Part shown: in pieces, positions 22,101 to 34,021 of the stretch
Position numbering within the stretch: position 1 is the stretch's first letter
Layout: each line of letters begins with the position of its first letter
Assembly: GCF_035222375.1 (NCBI RefSeq)
Contig: NC_085889.1
Location: forward strand, 434,001-498,000
Direction: 5' to 3'
DNA length: 64,000 bases
DNA from: Podospora pseudocomata
Lineage: Eukaryota > Ascomycota > Sordariomycetes > Sordariales > Podosporaceae
Position numbers and translations under genes: made by a program
The notes under the pieces: generated by a model
Databases searched by the model: none
What the model was told of the DNA's origin: nothing
What the model saw: only the letters and a program-made list of their open reading frames with translations

Positions 22101-25100
22101 GTTTCCAAGGAGCTTTCTATCTGCGCCGAGCTTTTTCCACGGATATCTCCCATTTTTCTTCTGCAGCATCTCAGAAGGGATAGATGGATCAAGTTACCTC
22201 CCAAATGGCGATTGGCTTTGATCAACTATGCCCTTTCGCTCGCATACCTGCAGCGGGCCGAGCGCCTAGTAAACTCCTGCCAATCCGCCAACCGGCGAGT
22301 CGACTTTCTTAAGGAACTTCGAAATTTTGGGCACCATGACGAGAAAGACTTCGACCCCTTGGACTGGCCAGAGTATGTGCTGCTGGAGGTTGAGCAAGGG
22401 ATTTTGATACGGCCGGTACAGCATCGGATTGCTGCAAACATGCGCCAGCCTCCAGCGGGGAAAAGCTGCGTCATGCAACTCAATATGGGGGAGGGCAAAT
22501 CTTCAGTCATTGTTCCCATTGTCTCTATTGCGATCTCAGATGGATCCTGCCTAGCACGTGTGGTTGTTGCCAAGGCACAGGCAAAGCAGATGGAACACAC
22601 ACTTGTCAGTGCCATTGGCCGCTTGGTTGGCCGTCGCGTCTATTTTCTTCCCATCTCCAGGGCCGTCCGCGTTGACGACAAGGCCATCAGAACCGTTGCA
22701 CGCTTGATACGGCAATGCAAGGAGGAATGCGGTGTGTTACTTGTACAGCCTGAGCACATCTTGTCATTCAAGCTCATGGGATTGGAGGGAGTTTGGAACA
22801 AGCATCCTGTGGCTCAAACGATCCTTAGCACATACAGTGAGCTTGAAAGCATCTCTCGCGATATTGTGGATGAGAGTGATGAAAACTTCAGTGTCAAGTT
22901 TGAGCTCATCTACACCATGGGAAGTCAGCAGCCAGTCGATATGAGCCCCGGGCGATGGGTGTTGATCCAAGACTTGTTAGGTGTCGTCAAGGATGTCGCC
23001 AAGAAGCTCAAGCGTGGGGATGCAAAACAGTCAGGGCCAACTGATGGACTCCTTTTCGAAGAGGAGCCCAACAGTGGTCGGTTTCCAACAATTCGTACCC
23101 TAGATGAGTCTGCTGGTACGCAGCTGATGGAAGCCACTGCTCGCGAGCTGTGCCGTTTGGGCATGAGAGGTCTGCCCATCCAGCATCAGACCAGACAGAT
23201 GCGTGATGCAGTTCTGCAGTACATTATGGATCCTGATGTTGATCAACAGCACATTGAGATGGTGGAGAATGATCGGTCCGGTCTCGTTCAGAACGACGAC
23301 ATGAGAAGAGGACTTTTCCTGCTGAGAGGACTTCTGGCATCTGGTGTGCTTCAGTTTGCCCTGGGTCAAAAGCGTTTTCGCGTCAACTATGGACTTGCAC
23401 CGGACCGGCAACCAGCAACGATGCTTGCAGTACCGTACAGGGCGAAGGATTCGCCGGCCCCACGATCCGAGTTCAGCCATATAGATGTTGTCATCGTTCT
23501 GACGTGCCTGAGCTACTACTACCGTGGTTTGACGGAAGCCGAGCTTTTTCTGTCCCTTGAGGTGCTTTCAACCTCCGATCGGGCTGAGCAAGAGTACTCC
23601 GACTGGTCTCGAGCTTCTCCGCTCCTAGACCGTGCACTGAGACATTTCTCTGCTGTCAACCTGAAGGACAAAACACTATACACAGAAAAGCTCTTCCCAG
23701 GTTTGCGCTTCTCGAAACCGGTCATCGATTACTACCTGTCCACCGTTGTCTTTCCGAAGGAGATGAGAGAGTTTCCATTCAAGCTTTCGAGTTCTGGATG
23801 GGATCTCGCCAAGCCAAAGGCACATGCACTCACGGGTTTTAGCGGGACAACAGACTCGAAACATGTCCTCCCCCTATCCATAACCGCGCTTGATCTTCCA
23901 GAGCAGATATATACCAACTCTCATGTACTAGCATGTTTGTTGCAGAGCGAGAACACGGTTGTGGAGCTGGGAACTGAGCAGGAAGACCTCTGCGCCTTGA
24001 CAGTGAACATGCTCCTGTCAGCGGTTATCAAGTCGATCCAGGCGGTGCGCGTAATTCTTGACGTTGGTGCGCAGATCGTTGAGCTCAGCAATCTTCAATT
24101 TGCCAAGCACTGGCTTTCTGTTGTCTCGGATGCAGACGCTGTCATCTTTTTCAACGACAACGATGAGCTGTCGGTGGTGACTCGAGATGGGACCGTGGAG
24201 TCATTCTACACTTCACCTTACAAGACTCAGACGGAGCGGTGTCTCGTTTTCCTCGACCAGGCACATACCCGCGGTACCGATCTCAGATTGCCAGATGACT
24301 ACAGGGCTGCCGTGACTCTGGGTCCAGGGGTAACAAAGGACACTCTTGTACAAGGTGAGTTAGCGCGTTCATTTTTCCCACAGTCTAAGTATTCGTCATG
24401 ATACTAATTTGTGCTTTCAACAGCTTGTATGAGAATGCGGAAGCTTGGCAGCGGCCAATCAGTGACATTTTGTCTCTCCCCCGAAATGCAAAGGAGAGTT
24501 CGCGATTATGAAGGCATGGATGCCTCACAGCCCATCATCGTCATGCATGTTCTTGCGTTTGCCATATCCGAAACGTGGGATGACGCCCACCGAAGCGTTC
24601 CGCTCTGGGCTACCCAGGGCTTGCGTCATCAACGCCAGGAGGAAATCTTGAGTCGTGTTGGAGGTTATGACAAGCTCCAGGCTGAAGATGTTGAAGAGTA
24701 TCTTGAGGCTGAGGCACAGACTTTGGAGATGCGGTACCGACCAGGACCAGGAACTCAGGCTCAGAGTTTGTCTTGCCAGCTTGAAGATGCTTCGAGTTTG
24801 GTGTTGAGACGGGCCGACGTTGCTGCCATTCGGGCGAAATGTATCAAGTTTGGCTTCAAAAACTTGGACTTGGTTGTCACACTGGAAGAAGAACAGGAGC
24901 GGGAGCTAGCTCCAGAGATCGAGCAAGAACGACACATTGAGCGTCCGGAACCTATGAAGCCGCTCAGGCACTCGCTTCATCCAGATATCAGACTGTTTGT
25001 CGTAACTGGCAGGCTGGATCGAGAAAGTAGGGCAGTCTTGCCCGCATTTCACGCCATGCTGCGAAGCAGTGCGTCGAAGGTCTTCCCCGCGAACAAGTTC

Positions 25101-25832
25101 CCGGCTAGTCTACTGGTCACTAAAGATTTTGCCAATACTGTCCGGCCCAGCCAAGCTGGCTACTGCTCTGATTCATATCAGCGGCCCGTCCAATGGATCC
25201 TGACTTCGAAGATCTCCGGAGATACTAAACAGACGGACACGGGCTCAAGAATGCTGATGGTCGTGATCAGCCCTCACGAAGCCGAGATTATCAAGTCTCA
25301 GATTCTCCGGGACTCCAACGTCGCGGGCACTCTGCACAGCTACCTCCCACGTTCGAGTCTCTCTTTCCGGAGTATGGAAGACCTCAAGACATTTACATAC
25401 CCGTTCATGACACCAACGCAGCTCGAAAAGTGGACACCGCCCCCAGAGCTGATCATGCAGCTCAATCTCTTTGCCGGGCAGCTCTATCTTCGCAGTTATG
25501 AAGAATATGTCCGGATGTGTCGGTATCTCGGGCTGTCGTTTACTGAGAACAAGAGTGATGGTTCTGGCGGGGTTGTGGTTGGAGCGGATGGGTTTGTTGG
25601 TCGCGCTGGTGGGAAGGGCTATGAGGATTGTCCTTTTGAGGAGAGTCCTGTTGGGTTCTTGAGTGTGCTTTACAAGAGGTTGAGGAAGGATTGTGCAAAC
25701 ATTGATAGGACGCACATGGGGACTGTTTTGGCGGGAGGGATTCTGACGGAGAAGGATTTTGAGGGGATTGGTGACGATGAAAAGGGGACTGGAGGTTTGG
25801 AGAAGGGGATAGGACGGATGGGATTGGATTGA
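16154..25832 (+). CDS. Giant DUF6606/DUF3638/DUF3645 protein
   Basis: Model: join(16154..16460,16525..24354,24424..25832), 3,181 residues, from the ATG in MSMAGPTLDNDG. Introns of 64 and 69 bp have GTAAGT/ACAG and GTGAGT/CAACAG sites and keep frame. Large fungal proteins of this architecture have an N-terminal DUF6606 region (LPDVEFAIHHVFLPPKVP at its start), then DUF3638 and the short DUF3645. The DUF3638 part (around residue 2090) has LNMGEGKSSVIVPI, a Walker-A-like motif close to the SecA type, then LLVQPEHILSFKLM. DUF3645 is seen as FRVNYGLAPDR through VPYRAKDSPAPRSEFSH near residue 2388. Further on, FLDQAHTRGTDL resembles a helicase Walker-B-like block. The C-terminus is Gly-rich and weakly structured. 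Databases often call such proteins ubiquitin hydrolases; I see no basis for that here. An ATP-dependent function is inference. Both introns lie near the ends; the middle exon is 7.8 kb. Confidence 0.93.
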
Positions 25833-27036
25833 TGGTTTGGTGTCGTTTGAAGAGAGGTTGGTTGGGTTGGAGATTGTTTAGAGATGGTGATTTGGGGAGA
25901 TGGATATCGAGATTGGGGGTTTCTGCTCTTTGGGTATGGTTTATTGTTGGACTATTTGTTTGGAGACAAACATGGGTTGCGAGGGTCATTGTTGATACCT
26001 CTATGTTGTGAATTTTAACAAGTACTAGCAAATAATGGGATGTTGGGGTCTGTAAACTGTGGTCGCTGTAATTATAGCGGTTGTCCCCTGTAACTTGATT
26101 GCCTGTGGGAATAGGGGCGCGCACTGGGAGCGCACTGTGCAATCCCTGGCGCTGGGCGCAGTAAGATAATGGCCGCTACTGAGCAGCCACAGCCGCATCA
26201 CAAAGCCCCCCCCGCATTCTCATGTTCCTCTACTCTCCCACTAACAACCTTTGACTGTCTGGGTTACCTTTCTCGCCTTCAAACAAGCTCATTATATCTC
26301 AAGTCTCAGGCTTTCAGTGGGACATTCAGGTATGGTGTCTGCCACCGTTCTTTTTGATGAGATCAATGGCCAACGATCTAACGAATTTCCAGACTTGTTA
26401 CAGAGTAACATCAAGCCCGCTACCTGCGCCGCAAGCCCCTTGCCGTTGGTTACACCACAGGCATCGTCGGGTGGGCTGCAGCCACTGAGATCTCTCAGTA
26501 GAGTTTATCTGGTGGAGGAACAGCATTATAGCCGGGATTATGGAGAGATTTTATCCCCTTAATTCACCATGTGGCACAGCACAGGGCCAGAATGCAACGC
26601 AACACCAACCTTGAGCACATCTAAAGGACACCCGCAGGTGGAGATCTTGGAATGAAACTTGGACTGTTGTGGGGTCGGGAATCGCTCGAGGTTCACCTCT
26701 CGACCCTCTCGACCATCTCGACCGACCCTCGCTTCCTCGCGGCAAGCTGCTTCGTGGGGGCAGCGTGGTAGATTCAAGGGGCGAGTGCGCCTGTTGGCTC
26801 GGATGCGACCATCGTGGGTTCCGTTCTTTTCCATTTTCTGAGCCTCACGCTTGCCGTTGATGGGCGCTTGTGACGGGCGGGAGAGAGAATCGCGTTTCCT
26901 TTTTCCCCCGGCCTCTCCTCGTTTCCCTCTCTTTCTTTTCCTCGCTCCCGTTTTGCACACACGGTTTCCTATTACGTTGCGGTACTTCCCATCTTTACAG
27001 GGGTCGAAAGTAGCACGCGCTGTGATCCGCCAGAAA
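25833..27036. other. No recognisable gene
   Basis: 3' region of the giant gene and 5' region of the mucin-like gene. A polypyrimidine stretch at about 26895-26955 lies upstream of the latter's ATG. An antisense frame at 25540-26142 overlaps coding sequence and shows no motif. Confidence 0.5.
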
Positions 27037-28081
27037 ATGAGGACTACCACGGCAGCAACTATCCTGCTGCTATCAGCAGCGTCAGGGCTGTTTGTGTCGG
27101 CGCAGAGCGATGGTCCGTCTCAGTTCTCGAGTTTCTTATACCCAGTGCAGGATGATGATTCGGAAACCTACCACTTTATGGACACGGTGAATGTCCAGTA
27201 CATTAGCAGCTTCACCAGGGTCACTCTGTGGACGTTCTGCAAGCCCGGTATAGGAGAGACGCGTACGTTCACCACATACCTGACCCAAGCAGCCAGCATA
27301 TTCTCATAGACATTGCTGACACCGGTTAACAGAATTCATCCAAGAGGCACCCGGCTTCAACGCTACTGTGCCCGTCCTTCTCAATCTCACCTCGGCTACG
27401 CCGTGCTGGTTCAATCTTAGAAGCCCAGATGAGAAGTATGGTGCCAATAGCCAAACGTTCAACGTTATCGGCCAAGAGCGTAAGGGAGGGAGCAAGACGT
27501 TTGGGTTGGGAAATCCGCCGTCGAAAGAGTCGGCGTCGCCAATTCAAACTCAAACGCAAACACAAACGACAACCTCCACGTCGACTTCCACAAGTGCGAG
27601 TTCAACGACCCAGTCATCGACAACCCAGACTGATGCTGCCGCCAACCAAACTGATGACAGTTCACCGACACCGACAAGCGGAAGTATCCAACCGAGTTCG
27701 AATGATGCTCCGAGTTCAGGTCTCAGCGCAGGGGCATCGGCGGGTATGGCCGTCGGCGTGACGGTGGCAGTCATTGCCGTGGGAGCTGGCGCGTTCTGGC
27801 TCTGGAGGCGCAAGAGGAGAGGCGGGAAACTTCCAGTGGAAGACTACCAGCAACCACCAATAGGGCCCTATGGGAACGGCGATGTCTATGCCAAAGTTGG
27901 AGCTCCGCCGAATTATGCGACAGCTCTAGGTCCTGCGACTCATCATCATTCCTATCAGCAATATCCACAGCATCAGTTTGGTGGGGAGTTGGGCACAGCA
28001 AACTCTCCGATGGAGATGGGGGGAACAAATGTGTGGCCTGCAAATGGCCTTGGGGGGCGGGCGCATGAGATGGCTGGCTGA
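27037..28081 (+). CDS. Mucin-like single-pass membrane protein
   Basis: Model: join(27037..27262,27333..28081), 324 residues; the 70-bp intron (GTACGT/AACAG) is phase 1. Residues 1-22 form a signal peptide ending near VSAQ. The ectodomain to about residue 150 has three Cys and N-glycosylation sites (NAT, NLT). A Ser/Thr/Gln-rich stalk follows (TQTQTQTTTSTSTSTS), then a transmembrane segment (AGMAVGVTVAVIAVGAGAFWLW) with a basic stop-transfer RRKRRGG and a Pro/Tyr/Gln-rich cytoplasmic tail of about 90 residues. This is the layout of fungal cell-wall sensors and adhesins, but no WSC domain is visible, so the role is inferred. Confidence in the gene is high, in the function low. Confidence 0.88.
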
Positions 28082-29178
28082 TGGGTTTGTCGTTATTGGA
28101 GGACCTTAATTCTGATATGCTTTCTAGGTAGCGAGGGCGTTCATGGTTGTGGGTTGGGGGTTGCATGCCGTCTGGTTGAAACACACCCATACTTGATGTT
28201 ATTTGGACGTTCTCATATCATGACAGACCAACTTTATTGCAAGCATCCAGACCCCGCAAGGCGTCCACGGGCTTGTTTCCCGCAAGATCTCGGGGCCGGA
28301 CCTCGAGAAGCATTTTGCCAACCGTTGCCGGCAAAGTCAAACGATGGTACGCCATTGTATTCCTCATCAACAGTCAGCATCACCCGCGGACTTCGGCTAC
28401 CGGATACCCCAATAGGATTTGCGACTTCTTCCAAGAAACCAAGATGGCGTAAGCCAGAAGGAGTGGCTGACCGCATACCCCTTACTCCAAAACCACTCTA
28501 CACCACCACCACAACCCCGAATCAACCCCCCAGAAAAGGGAGTAAGCCCCGAGCCGGATGATACCGCCCCATTGATTCATTCATCATCACCTTTCCCGCC
28601 GTCAGTGATTGGGCAATCGCAATTCCCGCCTTCAAACGAAAAGGTTCCTGCATGAACGAATGACCCATATAGTCCCCGTTGGTAGCCTATAAGACTTGGC
28701 CGCTATCTCATTCCAAGAAACCTGGGTACTTCAGCCTGATATGCAAGTCGTAATAAACACCCACACTTGCGCTAGGTACTGGTAAAGATCATCATACTAG
28801 GTGCCATACTCCCCCGCATTCATGTACACTCTAAACCATGTTGGCAAGTCGTATTCCTCCCAAGCCAAAAAGTCCGGAGCACCGGTTTCCATGGGTCACC
28901 TGGGGCCATTTCAATCTATGAAAGTGTGTGTGGAATATTTACCGGGACGCCGGCACAATGGGTTGTTTGACGAAAGATTGGAATCAAGGACCTCTCATCC
29001 AGACTAAGTAGACGAGTGAGACGTGGTCAGCGTGCGGGGAGAATGAAACCATAAGCAGTCCCAGAAGGATGTGGTAGGTATATATAACCGAGGCATCCGG
29101 ACAAGGGCGGGTGGGGTTGGTTGGTGCCAGTCTGGTCTGGGTATTGTAGTGTCGGTTTTTGGACTTGAGAGAAAAAAC
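28082..29178. other. No recognisable gene
   Basis: Between two tandem plus-strand genes. Small antisense and sense frames (28154-28655) lack motifs. It should contain the 3' UTR of the mucin-like gene and the promoter of the epimerase; a TATATATAACC sequence near 29079 may be TATA-like. Confidence 0.45.
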
Positions 29179-30629
29179 ATGAGGTTCTCGACAACGTTCA
29201 TCATGGCCTCGGTCGCTCAGGCAGCGGCGGTTGTTCGCCAGACTGAAGGGTTTGCCCCGGGTGCTGATGGGAAATATACCATTTCCGCTCCTGGGATCAA
29301 GGCTCAGGTATGTCCTTTTTCATGAACATGGCGTGATCGTGTCTTTTGGCGGCGAATTCAATTCAAAAGCGGGGAAGACGGAAGCATTCACATTGACAAA
29401 CTTGAAAATAGTTCATCCCCTACGGCGCCACGCTCACCAACCTCTTTGTTAGAGATAAGAACGGTGATGATATTGATGTTGTCTTGGGATACGACGACAT
29501 TGACTACTACCGTCAGTACACCATGATTCAAACAAAAAACAGCCTGAACTCCTTCCCTCCCCACAAAACTTTAGGCGAAGATGCAGCAGCAACTTGATCA
29601 CTGGACCTTGACTGACAGCTCGCTCGCTTCCAGCCGTCGACCCAGGCCATCCCGTCTACAACGCCATCCCGGGACGCTACGCCAACCGCATCGGCAACGG
29701 GAAATACTCCATCGACGGCGTCGAGTACACCACGCAGAAAAACGACGGCGACAACACCCTCCACAGCGGGACGAACAACTGGTCGTTCCGCTTCTGGGAG
29801 GTGACTGCCCTGTCGGAGGACTCGATCACTTTTTCGATTTTGGACAAGTCCAACTCTTCCCTGGGGTTTTTCGGCGATGTCAAGTCGAGCGTGACATACA
29901 GCGTTACTGACAGCACGTGGAAAATAAAGATCACGGCTGATTCGCTTGATCAAAAGACTCGTTTGTTTTCCCCCTTTTCCCGTTTTCGTCTCGGTGGCCG
30001 CATTCTAACACTCAGATGGAAAAGCGATCCTCCTGACTCAGCACACCTACTTCAACCTCGACGCCTACCGCAACCCGGCCACCTCCCTGATCTGGGACCA
30101 CACCCTCCACCTCCCCTACTCCTCCCGCTACCTCGAAGCCGACCAAGGCGCCCTCCCCACCGGCAAGATCCTCACCGCCGCCCCGGGCTCCATCAACGAC
30201 TTTGCCTCCTCCGCCAACCTCAAGTTCGGCCACTCCCGCGATGACCCCAAGTTCCAGGGCAACTGCGGCGCCAACGGCGCGTGCGAGGGGTACAACGGGT
30301 ACTGGCTCATCGAGGACGCCCCCGAGGACGCGGTCGTCCTGACGTTGGCGAGCGAGTTTAGTGGTGTCAAGGCGGAGCTGAGGACTGATCAGCCCGGGGT
30401 GGTGATTTATTCTTGCTCGTGGATGGACGGGAGCGCGGACGTGAAGAAGAGCACCCAGGGGCTGGGGGAGAAGAACAACAAGGTTGTCAAGAGCAGCTGT
30501 GTCGCGATTGAGGCGCAGGATTATCCTGATGGGATTAACAAGCCGGAGTGGGGACGTCTCGAGAAGCAGATCTTTGGGCCGGGGGAGCGGTATGTTCAGG
30601 AGACTTCTTGGACTTTTGGACTGGTTTAA
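29179..30629 (+). CDS. Secreted aldose 1-epimerase (galactose mutarotase)
   Basis: Model: join(29179..29307,29412..29511,29634..29960,30016..30629), 389 residues; the four exons keep frame through phases 0, 1 and 1. The enzyme interconverts alpha and beta anomers of aldoses. It starts with a signal peptide (MRFSTTFIMASVAQAAA), so it acts outside the cell or in the secretory pathway, as in other fungal extracellular mutarotases. Family landmarks are FIPYGATLTNLFV, VLGYDD, GRYANRIGNGKYSIDG, NNTLHSG (here DNTLHSGTNNWS), LLTQHTYFNLDA carrying the catalytic His, and EAQDYPDGINKPEW with the C-terminal active-site Glu region. The last intron (29961-30015) has a weak GTTTGT donor, but it is the only way to keep the HTYFNL block in frame. 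Confidence 0.92.
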
Positions 30630-32061
30630 GAGTCGAGGGAAATGTGAGGGATTGTTGGAGGGGATGAAGGAGAGATAAGTATATTGTTGGAATGGTGGTA
30701 TGAGTTCAAAATTATCTGGTACATACTTGTAGTCTGCTTTGAAGAAAATTGGCTTGTTGACATTGAGAAAGAAAGCTTTCCATTATGAGGTGCTGAGCAC
30801 AGATACGCCCTACCGAAGCCTTGAGTGAAGTTAACCTTTCTTGATGCACCGGTAATGAAAAACATGGGGCTTTCAGCTTTTCATGATAAGCAGTCCATCC
30901 ACATGGCAATAACCGTGAAACAGCCATGTATACAACTCTCAATCAACGCTTCTTTGAAACACCTAGCTTCTGCTCGCCCCCCTAACCGGAGCTTCACCTC
31001 CCAAGTCCCCAAACCACACCAATCCCCTCAAACCATCAATCATCACCGTACCACCACCCCTTCCCGTCTCACCCGCAAACCGCGTCCCACCACTCCGTCC
31101 CACACAAACCAACACTTGGAAGATCCCAACGGTCCGCGTACCAGGTCAACGACAGATGAAACACCAGATCTACCCATCCCACTCCTCCCTTTCCCTTCCC
31201 GACCCTGAAGATCTCAGCCGATCCCTCCACCCACACCTGACGTCACAAATGGAGCTTTCCCTAGTCTACCGTTTCGAAAAGAGAAGATCTCATCGCGCGC
31301 CGTTAAACCCTTTTATCCTTTTTATTTATTTATTTATTTTTGCCACAGTTTGCCTCCTCTTTACCCTGTGGAAGGGAAAAGTTTGTCTTGTCCCTCCCCT
31401 TTGACACACGGAACCTCTCACAAGCTTCACCTTTCACCAAACATCATAAACTTTGTCCGTCTGATACGTAGAGTAAGATAGATCTTCGAGATGGTGGGTA
31501 TCCGCATTTTTTCTCGCCTGCTTGGTGCTACATAACATCCAATTCTTCCCCCTTAAAAGTAATGCTGCTGCTAAACAAATGCAATATGCATCCTGCTCTC
31601 CCCTCCCAAACATACACATTAAGTAAAAACACAAAACGAAACGAAGAGCAGAAAGAAAAAAAAAGTCTGTATCAGAAAATAAAATTGTGGCAGCACAGGA
31701 AAACAAGGGCAAGAAGACCCAGCAAATCCCTTGTCAACCCACCACCCCCTTAAGCCCCCCACTAAGCAAAAAACGTTTTGCTATGCTCAAAAAAAAAAAA
31801 AAAGCTGCTGGCCAGCCACCCCTCGCCCGTTTTTGCTCCATGACTCCCCGCCCAAAAAAGGTAGTGTGGTGTAAAGTGTGGTAAAAGGACATTCCCATCG
31901 GCCATTTGCGTGGTAATGCGTTGTGTGGCTTTTGAAAAAGAAAAAGAAGTGTTGAATGATATAAAGTACCGTTGATAATCCCGCCCTGCCTTTCATGTAA
32001 TCTTCCCTGTAGTAAATAATTCTTTCATACATAAAAAGACTTTTGTTCCTCGCGTCGTCGT
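30630..32061. other. No recognisable gene; convergent 3' region
   Basis: Lies between the 3' ends of the epimerase and the convergent DUF3405 gene. It contains a TTTA repeat at about 31318-31337 and a 15-base A run at about 31790-31803. No gene seen. Confidence 0.5.
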
Positions 32062-34021
32062 TCATTCCTTGTCGTCCTTGATGTGCTTCATCGGATGCAT
32101 TATGATATTGGGTGCAAATATTTGCCCGTCTTGCTGATGTAATAACCAGGGGAAGTCGACGTCCTCCTCCAGCTTGCGGCCTGTCCACGCGCTGAAGATT
32201 TGACGAGGGAAGTCCGATTCCCACCAGAAAGTCAGGCCCATGCCCCGAGGGTGGTCGAGATTGTCGGGGCCGTTGCCGGATTTGCTGGCCTGGGGCCCAC
32301 CGCGCCACCACTCATCCTGCATCTTGTCATCACCGTTGTCGCGGTGGAAGACGGGGTGCTGAGGGAAGCTGAGCTTGAGTCCGTGCCAGAGCGCAAAGCT
32401 TGGGAGAGTGGCCTCGCTTGGCACACGGATCCCTTGCTCGACTTGGGCTTGGTGAATGGCCAGGAGCAGCGTTCTGCTGCCACGCATGATGGCCGGTGGG
32501 CAGTAGTAGCGGGGTGTCTGAACGCCTTTCTTAAAGCCGTAAATCCACTCCTTGAACACCCAGCTATTCGGTTTGTTGGCGTCGTTGCAGTACGAGGTCG
32601 TGATCACGTCAGCCTCTTCGCCGACGCCCCAGCGGAAGGTTTCGTTGCGCGGGTCGGATACCGGAGGCTCGGGCCCAATGGGCAAGATCTCCCTCACTCG
32701 CATGGGACCCCAAGCCAAAGAGCCGCCGTTGTTCGCCTTGTCGACCTGCTTTGAGAATTCTTCGTAATCTCCGATTTCGTTAATCATATGCCAGAAAGTG
32801 GCACGCTCGAGGGCCTGCTTGCGGGGCTCCTCGCGCGCAAAGAGTGCCAGCCTGTCAAGCATCTTGCCGGCATCACCCATGAAGCGCATGTCCATTTCGA
32901 CCTGCCACCAGTGATCAAACTCGGGGTAAAAGAGCGCGAGGAGCTGCATGGGCTGGAACACCTGCCACATGGTGCTAGCGTAGCTTGTTAGTTCGCCTGT
33001 CAGCCAAAACGAGATATGGGGGTTGCCGCCATGTCGACCCGGTTAACTTACCGATGCTCCTCAACGTCCGGGTACCAGCTGTCCAGGAGCCGGTTGTCCC
33101 ACAGAATCGCAATCGAGGCAAACTCGGGAGGAACGCCGGCATCCTTCAGACCTTGCTCGTACAGCTCTCTCGAAGCAAAAATCTCGGGCTTGTATCCCTC
33201 GTAATCCTTCATGTCGACCAGAAGAATGACCTGGTACTCGCCACCGGACTTGAGCGACGTTTCAGCAATGAGCGAGCGGATGTAGTACATATCCTCAGAC
33301 GAGTACTCGTATCCCTTCCACACGCGCACCACAATGGCGGTCCTCCTGCTTGGCTCGAATTCGTGCCAGTGCCTGATTTCCGAGAAAGGGGCGTTCTTTC
33401 GGTAGGTGAATCGGGTCTCGATGCGCGTGTCGTTCAATGGCTCGGCGGCTTCGGGGAAGCGCTCTCGGTTTCGGTAGAAGCACTCATTCTGCAGCTTGCC
33501 CCAGTCAAGGTTGGCCCAGTCGACCTTTTGGCGCTTGTAGTCCTCCTTGTCTTCGCCGTAGCCATAGGGTCCGTAGCGGTTTTCGGCCGTCATGTAGGTC
33601 AAGTCAAAGCCGAGGGCCTCAAAGGAGCCGGCAAATGGGATTGGGTAGGCTGTCAATGGCATTGTTTGTTAGAACAAAGAAAACCGCGTGAGATAACGAC
33701 GCCGAAGGGAGCGCGCTTACGGCCATCAATCTCCTTCTCAACAAGGTCGTCGTCGGGGCTATGTCCCAGAAGGTGTCCACGGGGACCGTAACAGGGAATG
33801 CGCGGGGCGAGTGGTGGTAGGACATTGTGAGTTGGCATCCGTTGTGGTTGTTTTCGCAGATCGGGAAGCTGAAGGCCGAGCCGTGACCAGTGCTCTGAAA
33901 CATCGTTGCGCATCGACACGGTGACGAACCAGACGAAGCATATGGCGAGGCCGACGAACAGCGCCTGACGACTGAAGGCCAGGCGCCGTATCTTGGGATG
34001 GGCCAAAGCCAGACGGTTCAT
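32062..34021 (-). CDS. DUF3405 type II membrane protein
   Basis: Model: complement(join(32062..32974,33052..33649,33721..34021)), 603 residues, with introns at 33650-33720 and 32975-33051 (GTAAGC/ACAG, GTAAGT/CTAG). Residues 17-35 (FSRQALFVGLAICFVWFVTV) form a single N-terminal signal anchor after a basic start, so the bulk faces the Golgi or ER lumen. The lumenal part is the fungal DUF3405 domain, with SFEALGFDLTYMTAENRYGPYG, RTAIVVRVWKGYEYS, LLVDMKDYEG, ILWDNRLLDSWYP and YPEFDHWWQVEMDMRF. The layout and the D-x-D-like DHWWQVEMD segment suggest a glycosyltransferase-like enzyme, which is inference. The upstream region carries an AATG microsatellite. Confidence 0.92.

Noticed and set aside
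16641-23917. Many antisense open frames of 60-156 codons across the giant gene
   Set aside because: They lie inside one continuous, motif-bearing sense frame of 2,600 codons and show no motifs of their own.
25245-26142. Minus-strand frames of 156 and 200 codons at the 3' end of the giant gene
   Set aside because: The first is antisense to coding sequence; the second is Pro/Ser/His low complexity produced by GT-rich DNA, with no splice partner.
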